Of a stretch of DNA of 64,000 bases, positions 9,383 to 17,804 are shown piece by piece. Under the pieces are notes generated by a model. The model was not told where the DNA came from and ran no database searches. It worked only from the letters and a program-made list of their open reading frames with translations. Every line of letters begins with the position of its first letter. Position 1 is the stretch's first letter. Made by a program: the position numbers and the translations under genes. This DNA is from Rhodobacterales bacterium (lineage in GTDB: Bacteria; Pseudomonadota; Alphaproteobacteria; Rhizobiales; Stappiaceae). Location of the stretch: NCBI GenBank assembly GCA_008107755.1, contig VIRH01000058.1, positions 62,001 through 126,000 on the forward strand, read 5' to 3'.

Positions 9383-9900
9383 CCCGACTTCCCGTTTTCG
9401 GCATTACCGGATGGAAGAACTCCGGCAAGACGCAGCTTGTGACCCGGCTGGTGAGCGAATTCACGGCGCGAGGCCTGAAGGTCGCGACCGTCAAGCATGC
9501 CCATCACGCATTCGATATCGACACGCCCGGCACCGATACTTTCCGGCACAGAGAGGCCGGCGCCCGGGAAGTCGCAATCGTCTCCAGCCGTCGATGGGCG
9601 CTGATGCATGAGCTCGACGGCGAGGACGAACCGGACCTCGAACACATTCTCGGCCGGCTGTCTCCCTGTGATCTGATACTCGTGGAAGGCTACAAGCGCG
9701 AAGGACATCCGAAGATTGAAGTGAGGCGTGTGGAGGCCACCGACGATCGGCCTCTGGCTGCGAACGATCCGAGCATTCTGGCAATTGCCGCCGATCATGC
9801 TGTCTCCACGAATGACCTGCCGATATTCAATCTGGACGATGTGACCGGGATCGCCGATTTTATCGAGGAACAGCTGAACCTGAAAAGGCCGACCCCATGA
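9379..9900 (+). CDS. mobB: Molybdopterin-guanine dinucleotide biosynthesis adapter MobB
   Basis: Small GTP-binding protein of 173 residues that assists MobA in attaching GMP to molybdopterin. The P-loop is GWKNSGKT at residues 11-18, followed by the typical VATVKHAHH strand and a CDLILVEGYK segment near residue 95. It begins inside the last codon of mobA (ATGA overlap) and ends with the same overlap onto moeA. Together with fdhD and mobA this makes a four-gene run in which each stop overlaps the next start. Confidence 0.95.
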   Translation: MTRLPVFGITGWKNSGKTQLVTRLVSEFTARGLKVATVKHAHHAFDIDTPGTDTFRHREAGAREVAIVSSRRWALMHELDGEDEPDLEHILGRLSPCDLILVEGYKREGHPKIEVRRVEATDDRPLAANDPSILAIAADHAVSTNDLPIFNLDDVTGIADFIEEQLNLKRPTP

Positions 9901-11174
9901 AAGCCAATTCACTGCGGGACGACTGTTTCGTGCACGACAAGGATCGTCTGCGTCACCAAGAGGCGCTTGCCATCCTACGAGAGCGATTGACCTCTGTCGC
10001 GACACCCGAAAGCGTCCCGCTTGAGGCGTGTTACGGGCGGATCCTGGCCGAGACCATCGTAGCGCCCCGAAACGTACCGCTTGCCGACAATTCCGCAGTC
10101 GACGGATACGCCTTTCGCCATGCGGATTTCGATGAGGCCGGCGGGTTCTTTCGCGTTCAGCAGCGGATCGCAGCCGGTCAGGCCAGCGATGCCGCCCTCG
10201 CCCCCTGGGCGGCCGCCCGGATCTTTACCGGCGCGGTCATGCCGCCTGGCGCCGACACGGTCGTGATGCAGGAAGACTGTGAAACCCACGAACAGGACGG
10301 GCAGGATTTCGTGATCGTGCCGCAGGGCCTGAAAGCGGGCGCAAACCGGCGCAAGGCGGGAGAAGATGTAAGCGAGGGCACTGAACTCCTGAAACCCGGA
10401 CAGGTGCTCAGACCGCAGGATGTTGCTGCCATCGCCTCCACCGGCAAGCCGGACGTTTCCGTCTACCGCAAGCTGCGCATCGGACTTGTTTCGACCGGCG
10501 ACGAACTGCGCCGGCCCGGCGATCTGGTGACGGTTGCTGACGTTTACGATTCCAATCATTTCCTGCTGCGCGGGCTTTGCGAAACGCTTCCCGTCGAAAT
10601 AGAGGATCTTGGAATCCTCAAGGATCGGGCAGATGTGGTCGAGGAGGCGCTCGGCAATGCCGCCGGGCGTTTCGACGTCATCCTGACGACCGGCGGCGCA
10701 AGCAAGGGCGAAGAGGATCACGTCCTCAGCGCGCTCGACACGTTGGGTGAGCGTCATATGTGGCAGCTTGCAGTCAAACCGGGCCGTCCGATGATGTTCG
10801 GCAAGATTGGCGACTGCGCGTTTCTCGGATTGCCCGGCAACCCTGTGGCGGCAATGGTCTGCTTTCTTCTTTATGCACGACCGATGATCAATGTGCTGGC
10901 CGGGGGAGACTTCCTCACTCCGCAAGGCTTTCAGGTACCGGCGGCTTTTGACGTTCCCCGCAAGAAACCCGACCGAAGGGAATTCTATCGCGGATATCTG
11001 TCCATGGACGAAACGGGCAAGACTGTCACCCACAAGTTCGCACGGGACGGGTCCGGCCTGATCACAGGCCTGAGGGAAGCCGACGGTCTTATCGAGATCC
11101 CGGAAGATGTCACCGACATTCGCAAGGGCGACCCGGTGATCTTTCTTCCCTTCTCCGGTTTCGGCATCAGGTGA
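9897..11174 (+). CDS. moeA: Molybdopterin molybdenumtransferase MoeA
   Basis: Inserts molybdate into adenylylated molybdopterin to complete the molybdenum cofactor. The 425-residue protein shows the MoeA N-terminal lid, including NSAVDGYAFR near residue 65. The MogA-like catalytic domain has VYDSNHFLL and LTTGGASKGEEDHV near residues 215-275, and then KPGRPMMFGKIGD and GLPGNPVAAMVCF. It is the last gene of the fdhD-mobA-mobB-moeA run and starts in the mobB stop codon. A GST gene is convergent 29 bases downstream. No clear hairpin terminator lies between them. Confidence 0.96.
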   Translation: MKANSLRDDCFVHDKDRLRHQEALAILRERLTSVATPESVPLEACYGRILAETIVAPRNVPLADNSAVDGYAFRHADFDEAGGFFRVQQRIAAGQASDAALAPWAAARIFTGAVMPPGADTVVMQEDCETHEQDGQDFVIVPQGLKAGANRRKAGEDVSEGTELLKPGQVLRPQDVAAIASTGKPDVSVYRKLRIGLVSTGDELRRPGDLVTVADVYDSNHFLLRGLCETLPVEIEDLGILKDRADVVEEALGNAAGRFDVILTTGGASKGEEDHVLSALDTLGERHMWQLAVKPGRPMMFGKIGDCAFLGLPGNPVAAMVCFLLYARPMINVLAGGDFLTPQGFQVPAAFDVPRKKPDRREFYRGYLSMDETGKTVTHKFARDGSGLITGLREADGLIEIPEDVTDIRKGDPVIFLPFSGFGIR

Positions 11175-11203
11175 CGCCTAGGTGGTCTGAGCGCCCTTGC
11201 CGA

Positions 11204-11851
11204 TCAATCCTCGGAAGACGGGATGATCCAGGTTTCCTTCACGGCCTCCGCTTCCCAGGTCTGCCATGCCTTCGTTCCCGTGAGGGCCGCATGATAGCTC
11301 CGGGCCACGGGATCGTCCGTCAGCATGTAAGTCGCAAACCGGCTTGATACGGGCGCGTACATGGCATCGGCAATCGTGAAATCTCCGAAAAGGAAGGGAC
11401 CGCCGAACGTATCGAGGCACCGGTTCCAGATCGCGAGTATCCGCTCGACATCCTTTCTCACCGCGTCGTTGACCGCCCGCTTCTCCGGGGGACGGTGCAT
11501 GTTCATCGGACAAGCCCCACGAAGCGGAGCGAACCCGGAGTGCATCTCCGCAGAGATTGCCCGGGCCTCGGCGCGCGCAGACCGGTCTTCCGGCCAAAGG
11601 ATTTTTTCCGGATAGCATTCGGCGGCATATTCCAGGATGGCGAGACTGTCCCACACAGTCAGCGCGCCATCCTTGAGCACCGGAACCTTCATGGTCGGAG
11701 AAAACTCCGCAAAAGCGGGATTACCCTTCTCGAATTCGAACGGCACCAGGGTTTCCCGGAACGGAATGGATTTCTGGGTCATGGCGATCCATGGGCGCAG
11801 GGACCACGAGGAATAGTTCTTGTTGCCGATGAAGAGTTCGAAGTCGGTCAT
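11204..11851 (-). CDS. Glutathione S-transferase family protein
   Basis: Cytosolic GST-fold protein of 215 residues. The N-terminal thioredoxin-like domain begins MTDFELFIGNKNYSSWSLRPW; the serines in NYSSWS sit where the catalytic Ser/Cys of bacterial GSTs occurs. The glutathione-binding VPVLKDG and DSLAILEYAAE segments follow at about residues 54 and 68. The C-terminal helical domain includes FGDFTIADAMYAPV near residue 155. It could be a detoxifying transferase or a maleylacetoacetate isomerase-like enzyme; neighbours give no hint of substrate. Confidence 0.9.
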   Translation of the reverse strand: MTDFELFIGNKNYSSWSLRPWIAMTQKSIPFRETLVPFEFEKGNPAFAEFSPTMKVPVLKDGALTVWDSLAILEYAAECYPEKILWPEDRSARAEARAISAEMHSGFAPLRGACPMNMHRPPEKRAVNDAVRKDVERILAIWNRCLDTFGGPFLFGDFTIADAMYAPVSSRFATYMLTDDPVARSYHAALTGTKAWQTWEAEAVKETWIIPSSED

Positions 11852-12062
11852 GGTGTTTCGTGTCTCCGTTTTCCGCGTGACGTCATCTCTGAGCGGTAAC
11901 TTTTGCCCATGGGCCTGTAATTCCTACCTATGTCCGCAGAAGATCGCGGGATCAAATTCAATAAAATCATCAGTTTCATTCCGAAACGCGATCAACCGAG
12001 CTGGCCTGGTTCTTGCTGTGAAGGCTTCGGTTTGGAAACTACCGAAAGCCGGGACCTCATCG

Positions 12063-12464
12063 ATGACAACCATTGCAGCTTCTTCTTCCTTCAATCCGGC
12101 GGACATCGGCGCGTCACAGACTTCGGAGAAAGCCGAAAGCCGGTTCCTGAATTTCCGAGACGTTCTGAAGGATCAGTATCGCGCGTGGCGCGAGATGCCG
12201 GAGGATGAGCGTATCCGACACAGCTATCTGCGCAAGCACGATTTGTCCGAAGCGGATCTGGACGCTCTCTCTCCGCAAGAGAAGGCAGCACACGAAGCGA
12301 AGATCGCAGAATTGTCCAACCGCCCGGTCATGGACACCGCGGTCGACGCCAGCAAAGGTGGAGACACCCTGTCATCACCGGTCCTCACGCTGCGGGCGAT
12401 TTTGGAGATTTCACAGCCCGACGACGAAACACTATCCACGGAAGCCGTGGCGGCGAAGGAATAG
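12063..12464 (+). CDS. Hypothetical protein, 133 residues
   Basis: Not recognised. From the ATG at 12063 the product is hydrophilic and acidic, with no signal peptide or membrane segment. The middle (about residues 25-75) is rich in charged, helix-favouring residues: FRDVLKDQYRAWREMPEDERI, then LSEADLDALSPQEKAAHEAKI. The C-terminal third is low in structure-forming features. The frame is open further upstream to 11820, but that part reads like noise and crosses the divergent GST promoter. No strong ribosome-binding site is visible, so start and reality are moderately sure. Codon use in the central part looks like neighbouring genes. Confidence 0.6.
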   Translation: MTTIAASSSFNPADIGASQTSEKAESRFLNFRDVLKDQYRAWREMPEDERIRHSYLRKHDLSEADLDALSPQEKAAHEAKIAELSNRPVMDTAVDASKGGDTLSSPVLTLRAILEISQPDDETLSTEAVAAKE

Positions 12465-12709
12465 ACAAGCCACGGCGGATGCTACCTGATGACCTTAGGA
12501 AAAAGGGGCAAGCCGCTTTTCAGGCTGGCTTTTCTCGCATCTTGACCTAGCGAGCGATTGAGAAATATCGGGAAACATTCTTGAGGGCTGTGTTTTTTTC
12601 CTAGGCATGCTTGAAATTTCATCTGAAGTGTATGGAATAGAGCATTCGGGCACGAAGGTGGGAAGACCCTGCCTGAGCCGCGAAAAAAAGACTACTAGGG
12701 GAACATAAT

Positions 12710-13486
12710 ATGCGTTTTGTGCGTATGGCTGCGGCTGCTGTTGCCGTGCTGGCTGCGGTCAGCGGGGCTGAAGCGAAAGACTGGACGAAGGTTCGCATCG
12801 GGACCGAAGGTGCCTACCCTCCTTTCAACACCCTCACCGCCAGCGGCGAGCTGGAAGGTTTCGACATCGACATCGCGACCGCCCTGTGCGAGCAGATGCA
12901 GGTCGAATGCGAATTCGTCACCCAGGATTGGGACGGCATGATTCCGGCACTTCAGGCTGGCAAGTTCGATGCGGTCATCGCTTCCATGTCGATTACCGAT
13001 GAGCGCAAGCAGAAGGTCGATTTCACCAACAAGTACTACAATACTCCGCCGGCAATCGCCGTGCCCAAGGATTCCAAGATCGCCGGCACGACGGATGAGG
13101 ATCTCAAGGGAGTTACCCTCGGCGCACAGTCGTCCACGACGCACTCCAACTATGCCGAGGAAAAACTGCCGTCCGCGGACCTCAAGCTCTATCCGACGCC
13201 TGACGAATACAAGCTCGACATCTCCAGCGGCCGTATCGATGCCGTGATTGATGATGTTGTGGTCCTGTCCGAATGGCTCGACAGCGACGACGGCGCCTGC
13301 TGCAAGCTGCTCGGCACGCTGACGCCCGATCCCGTGATCAACGGTGAAGGTGCCGGCATTGCCATTCGCAAGGAAGACACCGACCTCAAGGAAATGTTCA
13401 ACGAGGCGATCACCGCCATTCGCGAAAACGGAAAGTACAAGGAAATCAACGACAAATACTTCTCGTTCGACGTCTATGGCGGCTGA
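12710..13486 (+). CDS. Polar amino acid ABC transporter, periplasmic binding protein
   Basis: Periplasmic solute-binding protein of the lysine/arginine/ornithine-histidine type (SBP family 3), 258 residues. A signal peptide of about 22 residues ends AEA. The mature protein shows RIGTEGAYPPFNT, the ligand-pocket GFDIDIATALCEQM, DWDGMIPALQAGKFDAVIASMSITDERK, and a Cys pair in ALCEQMQVEC like the disulfide of E. coli LAO protein. AGGGGA precedes the ATG. A strong hairpin follows the stop, and two permease genes come next, so the binding protein is probably made in excess over the membrane parts. A basic amino acid or opine is the likely ligand. Confidence 0.93.
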   Translation: MRFVRMAAAAVAVLAAVSGAEAKDWTKVRIGTEGAYPPFNTLTASGELEGFDIDIATALCEQMQVECEFVTQDWDGMIPALQAGKFDAVIASMSITDERKQKVDFTNKYYNTPPAIAVPKDSKIAGTTDEDLKGVTLGAQSSTTHSNYAEEKLPSADLKLYPTPDEYKLDISSGRIDAVIDDVVVLSEWLDSDDGACCKLLGTLTPDPVINGEGAGIAIRKEDTDLKEMFNEAITAIRENGKYKEINDKYFSFDVYGG

Positions 13487-13515
13487 TACGGCATCAAACT
13501 GATTGCCACGAGCAA

Positions 13516-13543
13516 CGCGGCGCAGTCATGCGCCGCGCTTTTT
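13516..13543 (+). terminator. Hairpin terminator/attenuator after the binding-protein gene
   Basis: A nine-pair stem (CGCGGCGCA with TGCGCCGCG) closes a GTCA loop at 13525-13528 and is followed by C and five T. It lies between the binding-protein gene and the first permease gene, where it would cut down read-through into the permeases. Confidence 0.8.
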
Positions 13544-13619
13544 CGGTATTAAAATGGCTTCAGGGCCGGTCCGGGTCCGATCAACTGAATTTAGACAAGT
13601 ATGAAAGAAGCGCCAGCTT

Positions 13620-14333
13620 ATGAATGAAGCTTTGACGCTGCTATCCTTCGGCGACTTGGGCTGGGGAGATGCGATCGCGCTTGGGACCGTGGTCACGGTC
13701 AGCCTCGCTCTCGCGACCTTGCCATTCGCACTGATCATCGGTTTTCTCGTTGCCTTGGCAAAGAAGTCGAACGAGCCAAGCCTCAAGCTTGCGGCCAATA
13801 TCTACACGACGATCTTTCGCGGCCTACCGGAACTTCTGACCCTGTTCCTCGTCTACTTCGGTGTACAGATCGCGATCCTGAACGGATTGCGGCTGATCGG
13901 CGTGGACACCTACGTGGAAGTGAATTCCTTTGTCGCAGGCATGGTGGCCATGAGCCTCGTCAGTTCGGCCTACATGTCGGAGGCGTTCCTCTCCGCTTTT
14001 CGAGGCATTCCGCAAGGCCAGTATGAAGGTGGCCACGCCCTGGGTCTGAGGCACGGCCAGACCCTCATGCTGGTGATTTTCCCGCAGCTCATTCGCCTCG
14101 CCCTGCCCGCTCTCGGAAACAGCTGGCTGATCCTGCTGAAGGATACCGCGTTGGTGTCCGTCATCGGGCTTTCGGATCTCATGCGCGAAACCGGAATTGC
14201 CGCGAGGGTGACGAAAGAAGCGTTTCTCTTCTTCGGCATCGCATGTCTGATCTATCTTGTCCTTGCGATGATTTCGTCCGTCGGGCTCTCATGGACCGAA
14301 CGCTGGTCCAAACGGGGAGACACCGCCCGATGA
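13620..14333 (+). CDS. Polar amino acid ABC transporter permease (HisQ-like)
   Basis: Inner-membrane permease of 237 residues with about five hydrophobic segments, of the HisMQ/GlnP family. FRGLPELLTLFLVYFG near residue 63 and the ATPase-docking EAA loop (SEAFLSAFRGIPQGQYEGGHALGL, about residues 120-143) are typical. It follows the binding-protein gene and overlaps the second permease gene by an ATGA. Together the two permeases form the heterodimeric channel of a HisJQMP-type importer. The ATP-binding subunit is not encoded beside them. Confidence 0.92.
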   Translation: MNEALTLLSFGDLGWGDAIALGTVVTVSLALATLPFALIIGFLVALAKKSNEPSLKLAANIYTTIFRGLPELLTLFLVYFGVQIAILNGLRLIGVDTYVEVNSFVAGMVAMSLVSSAYMSEAFLSAFRGIPQGQYEGGHALGLRHGQTLMLVIFPQLIRLALPALGNSWLILLKDTALVSVIGLSDLMRETGIAARVTKEAFLFFGIACLIYLVLAMISSVGLSWTERWSKRGDTAR

Positions 14334-15157
14334 CCGGCTCCACCGCAACCGTCCAGATGAGTAGACCGCCCGCACCGCCCAGGGCCTGGACCAAGACCCG
14401 CATATTCGGTCACACGCTCATGGCCATGTGGATCGTCTCCGGCATCTCGCTCGTCTATTACCTTGCTTCGAATATCGCGAGCCCGTTCGTCCAGAAGTAC
14501 TGGCCGGTTTACCTCCACGGCTTCTTCGTCACATTGGAGATCGTCGGCCTTTCTCTCCTGTTCGGGGCTCTTCTGAGCGTGCCGATTGCCCTGGCGCGAG
14601 CATCGCGCTGGAAAGTGTTTTCTGCCCCTGCTTTCGCCTATGTCTATTTTTTCCGTGGTACGCCACTGATTGCCCAGACGTTTCTGCTCTACTACGGAGC
14701 CGGCAGCTTCCGCCCGGAACTAGAGGCCATCGGTATCTGGCCGATTTTCCGCGAGGCCTTTTATTGCGTCATTCTCGCGTTTTCGCTGAACACGTCCGCC
14801 TATCAGGCCGAGATCCTGCGCGGTGCAATCCAGAATGTCCCCAGAGGTCAGTGGGAAGGCGCACAGGCCCTTGGAATTCCGAGATCTGTGGCATTTTTCA
14901 AGGTCATCCTGCCACAAGCGCTCCTCGTCGCCCTGCGTCCCTACGGCAACGAGATCATTCTCATGATCAAGGGCTCGGCCATTGCGGCGATCGTGACCGT
15001 GTTCGACCTGATGGGAGAAACACGCCGCGCCTATTCGCGCAGCTATGATTTCCAGGCCTATATCTGGGCGGCGGTGATCTACCTTTTCATGGTCGAGGTT
15101 CTGAGGCGGATCTGGGACCGATTTGAAGCGAGACTGACGCGCCACCTCATTCGATAA
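14330..15157 (+). CDS. Polar amino acid ABC transporter permease (HisM-like)
   Basis: Second channel subunit, 275 residues from the ATG at 14330, which overlaps the stop of the preceding permease gene. Hydrophobic segments and the motif YFFRGTPLIAQTFLLYYG near residue 105 are typical of HisM. The EAA loop QAEILRGAIQNVPRGQWEGAQALG lies near residue 160. The first 30 residues form a polar cytoplasmic extension. An open frame continues upstream to 14243, but the overlap start fits operon logic better. The next gene downstream is a metC-like lyase, not the expected ATPase. Confidence 0.92.
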   Translation: MTGSTATVQMSRPPAPPRAWTKTRIFGHTLMAMWIVSGISLVYYLASNIASPFVQKYWPVYLHGFFVTLEIVGLSLLFGALLSVPIALARASRWKVFSAPAFAYVYFFRGTPLIAQTFLLYYGAGSFRPELEAIGIWPIFREAFYCVILAFSLNTSAYQAEILRGAIQNVPRGQWEGAQALGIPRSVAFFKVILPQALLVALRPYGNEIILMIKGSAIAAIVTVFDLMGETRRAYSRSYDFQAYIWAAVIYLFMVEVLRRIWDRFEARLTRHLIR

Positions 15158-15320
15158 GACACGAGAGCGCACGTCCGCGCGAACTCCGCTTTCCTCGCCG
15201 GAGCCAGTTGAACCGGCCGCATTCGCGCGCCATGTTCAAATAGCGACTTGATACCGACCATCAGCGTTGCCGCATTTGCGGAGCGTATGGCCTCAATACC
15301 GGAATTTGCAGGATCGTCAG

Positions 15321-16487
15321 ATGTCCAACACCCCTTTGAAAACCTCCAGTCTCCACGCTGACAGTCTTCTGGCGCACGGGGGCGGCGGATATGATGCAGC
15401 GACCGGAGCGGTCGTCCCGCCGATTCAGACCGCGACCACTTTTGCAAGAGACGAGGCGTACGAGCCGATTGTCCCCGGCCACATCTACAGCCGGGATGCG
15501 AACTCCCTCTACAAGCAGACGGAAAACCTGATCGCCGCGCTGGAGTGCGGTGCGGAAAGTCGTCTGTTCGCGTCCGGCATGGCAGCAGTCGCCGCGATCG
15601 CGCGCATCGTGAAACCCGGCGGCACGATTCTGGCGCAGTCCGGCATTTACTGGGGAACGACGCATTTCCTGCGCAAACACTGCGCCCATAACGATATTGC
15701 GCTGGTGGAGTCCGACGCCAGCGAATTGCAGACATTTCTGGATGAAATGGCTGTCACCCAGCCGGACCTGGTCTGGCTGGAGGTACCGAGCAACCCGTAT
15801 CTCAAGGTCGCGGATATTCCGAAAATCTCGGAAAACTGCAAGTCGGTGGATGCTCTGCTTGCTGTCGATGCAACCGCCGCCACTCCGCTCATCCTCAAGC
15901 CGCTGACGCTCGGGGCTGACTTTGCAATGCATTCGGCCACAAAGGCCCTTAACGGTCATTCCGACCTGCTTGGCGGTGTGGTGACGGCGCGCGACGCGGA
16001 AAGCGACGCCTGGAAATTCATCACGGAAGAACGTCAGGTCGCAGGTGCCGTCCTCGGTTCCTTCGAAACCTGGCTGCTGCTGCGCGGGATGAGAACACTG
16101 TCGCTTCGCGTCGAACGCATGAACCAGAACACACTGGCCCTGGCCGAGCACCTGCTTCAACACCCCAAGATCGAACTTGTCCTCTTTCCCGGCCTGCCCG
16201 GTCACCCGCACCACGCACTGGCAAAGGAGATGATGACAAACGGCTACGGCTCGCTGATGTCCGTCCTCATCAAGGGCGGCAAGGAAGACGCCTTGAAGGT
16301 CACAGGTGCCCTAAAGGTGTTCCAGCGAGCGACATCTCTCGGCGGAACGGAAAGTCTGGTCGAACATCGCCACACGATCGAGGGTGACGGTTCCGGCGTT
16401 CCGGAGAACCTGTTGCGCCTGTCAATCGGCATCGAACATGTTTCGGACCTGATCGCCGACATTGATCAGGCTCTTGCGGAGATCTGA
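15321..16487 (+). CDS. Cys/Met metabolism PLP-dependent lyase (cystathionine beta-lyase-like)
   Basis: Pyridoxal-phosphate enzyme of the cystathionine gamma-synthase/beta-lyase fold, 388 residues. Features are the N-terminal GAVVPPIQTATTF, YSRDANSLYKQTE, the PLP-phosphate-binding FASGMAAVAAI near residue 85, and the Schiff-base Lys208 in SATKALNGHSD. Members break or form C-S bonds of cystathionine, cysteine or methionine. It follows the amino acid importer by about 160 bases on the same strand, which hints that the imported solute may be a sulfur amino acid; this is inference. Which reaction it performs cannot be fixed from sequence. Confidence 0.9.
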   Translation: MSNTPLKTSSLHADSLLAHGGGGYDAATGAVVPPIQTATTFARDEAYEPIVPGHIYSRDANSLYKQTENLIAALECGAESRLFASGMAAVAAIARIVKPGGTILAQSGIYWGTTHFLRKHCAHNDIALVESDASELQTFLDEMAVTQPDLVWLEVPSNPYLKVADIPKISENCKSVDALLAVDATAATPLILKPLTLGADFAMHSATKALNGHSDLLGGVVTARDAESDAWKFITEERQVAGAVLGSFETWLLLRGMRTLSLRVERMNQNTLALAEHLLQHPKIELVLFPGLPGHPHHALAKEMMTNGYGSLMSVLIKGGKEDALKVTGALKVFQRATSLGGTESLVEHRHTIEGDGSGVPENLLRLSIGIEHVSDLIADIDQALAEI

Positions 16488-16538
16488 CGGTTCTTCGGGA
16501 GCAGACGTGTCTCCCGGCCGGAAGAGCCGACCTGAGGA

Positions 16539-17423
16539 TCAACAAGTCTGCTCCGCGTCGCGCATGGACCTCAGCCAACGAATGAAATCCCTGGCGGGCT
16601 GCCTCTGAATGCCTGGACGGGTGACGATATGGTAGCCTTCCGACTTCAGGTCCTCGAAAAGAACGCGCAGTGTGCCGGCCTCGATCTCCGACTGGAGAAA
16701 GACCCGCGACATTGCCGTGATGCCATAACCACGTCGCAGGCCATCGAGGATCAGATAGCCCGGCAGATGCGTCACATTGAGCTTCTTGTCAGGCACCACG
16801 CCTTGACCATTCAGCCAGATGGCAAGTTCGTTCGTGCCGAGCTCCTGAAGCCAGGGAAACTGCAACAGGTCTTCCGGCTTGAAATCGGGAGCATCGCCCA
16901 CGAGACACCTGGCGCCTACGACGACATAATTGCTCGCCACCAGAAGTTCCGTCTCCAGTCCTGACCATTGGCCCGGACCGTAACGAATGCACAGGTCCAC
17001 GCCCCCCGGCTCCATGTCTACAACTTCTGCCGTCGGATTGATCGAGAGCTGTATCTCGGGATGCTTGCAGCGAAAATCGGAGATGCGCGGCATCAGCCAA
17101 CTGACGGCGAAAGTCGGGGTCGTGGAGACGTTGAGAGGGCGTTCCGCATTTGAGCCCATCATGTGCTCCACGGTTTCGAGGATCGTCTCGAAACCACTTT
17201 GCACACCTCTGTTCAGTTGCTCCCCTTCCGGCGTAAGCGCGACCCCTCGGCCCTCGCGCGCGATCAGGGCACAGCCGAAATGCGCCTCAAGCGCGCGAAC
17301 CTGCTGACTGACGGCTGCGTGAGTGACATTGAGCTGCCGTCCTGCCGCTGACAGGTTTTTGGTTTCCGCAACTGCCGCAAAAGCCCGCAAGCTGTGAAGC
17401 GACGGCATCGCGCGCCAATCCAT
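16539..17423 (-). CDS. LysR-family transcriptional regulator (GcvA-like)
   Basis: DNA-binding regulator of 294 residues. The N-terminal winged helix-turn-helix spans about residues 8-66 (LHSLRAFAAVAETKNLSAAG, then VTHAAVSQQVRALE). The effector-binding domain resembles GcvA-type regulators, with TTPTFAVSWLMPRISDF at about residue 100. The ATG at 17423 is preceded by AGGAG. A small gene (17524-17676) is divergent, only 100 bases away, and is a natural candidate target because LysR proteins usually act on the divergent promoter. The metC-like gene is convergent. Confidence 0.92.
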   Translation of the reverse strand: MDWRAMPSLHSLRAFAAVAETKNLSAAGRQLNVTHAAVSQQVRALEAHFGCALIAREGRGVALTPEGEQLNRGVQSGFETILETVEHMMGSNAERPLNVSTTPTFAVSWLMPRISDFRCKHPEIQLSINPTAEVVDMEPGGVDLCIRYGPGQWSGLETELLVASNYVVVGARCLVGDAPDFKPEDLLQFPWLQELGTNELAIWLNGQGVVPDKKLNVTHLPGYLILDGLRRGYGITAMSRVFLQSEIEAGTLRVLFEDLKSEGYHIVTRPGIQRQPARDFIRWLRSMRDAEQTC

Positions 17424-17523
17424 ATGTAACTCCTGCTAACAGTTTTGAATTCTTCCTGACTCGCATATCTGCCTGCGAAACCGCATGTTCAAGTCATCGA
17501 AACGATGAACAGGATGTAAGTCA

Positions 17524-17676
17524 ATGTTTGATTTGAAGACAAGACCCCTTATCGACAACACCCGTTTCACGGCCACCGCCCGCCCTGGCCAGACGACGCA
17601 GCGGCACCTCGACGCGCAGTCGGCAAAGCGGGAATATCATGCGCGCCTCTGGCTTCGGGCCCCATACTGGGTGTGA
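17524..17676 (+). CDS. Small protein of 50 residues, divergent from the LysR gene
   Basis: Not recognised. The frame starts MFDLKTRPLIDN and ends RLWLRAPYWV. It is basic and polar with an aromatic C-terminal tail and has no membrane segment. AGGA stands about nine bases before the ATG. It is divergent from the GcvA-like regulator and is followed by a hairpin at 17759-17788, so it forms a self-contained transcription unit. The transcript could instead be a regulatory RNA. The coding call rests on position, ribosome-binding site and the following hairpin. Confidence 0.5.
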   Translation: MFDLKTRPLIDNTRFTATARPGQTTQRHLDAQSAKREYHARLWLRAPYWV

Positions 17677-17758
17677 ACGCTGCTGAGGCATCGAGTGCAT
17701 CCCGCTGTGCTGACAGATGTGTTCAAATGTCCTAGAAATCTTCCAGATGAATTGAAAC

Positions 17759-17788
17759 AGGCCCGGTCATCCTACCGGGCCTTGTTCT
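17759..17788 (+). terminator. Hairpin terminator after the 50-residue small gene
   Basis: The stem AGGCCCGGT/ACCGGGCCT closes the loop CATCCT and is followed by the moderately T-rich TGTTCT. It lies 80 bases after the small gene and about 17 bases before the dehydrogenase ATG, isolating the two units. Confidence 0.6.
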
Positions 17789-17804
17789 GTGAGGGAGTGA
17801 TATC

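Noticed and set aside
12500..12545. Weak hairpin AAGCC/GGCTT with nearby T before the amino acid binding-protein gene
   Set aside because: Only five pairs with a long loop; not convincing.
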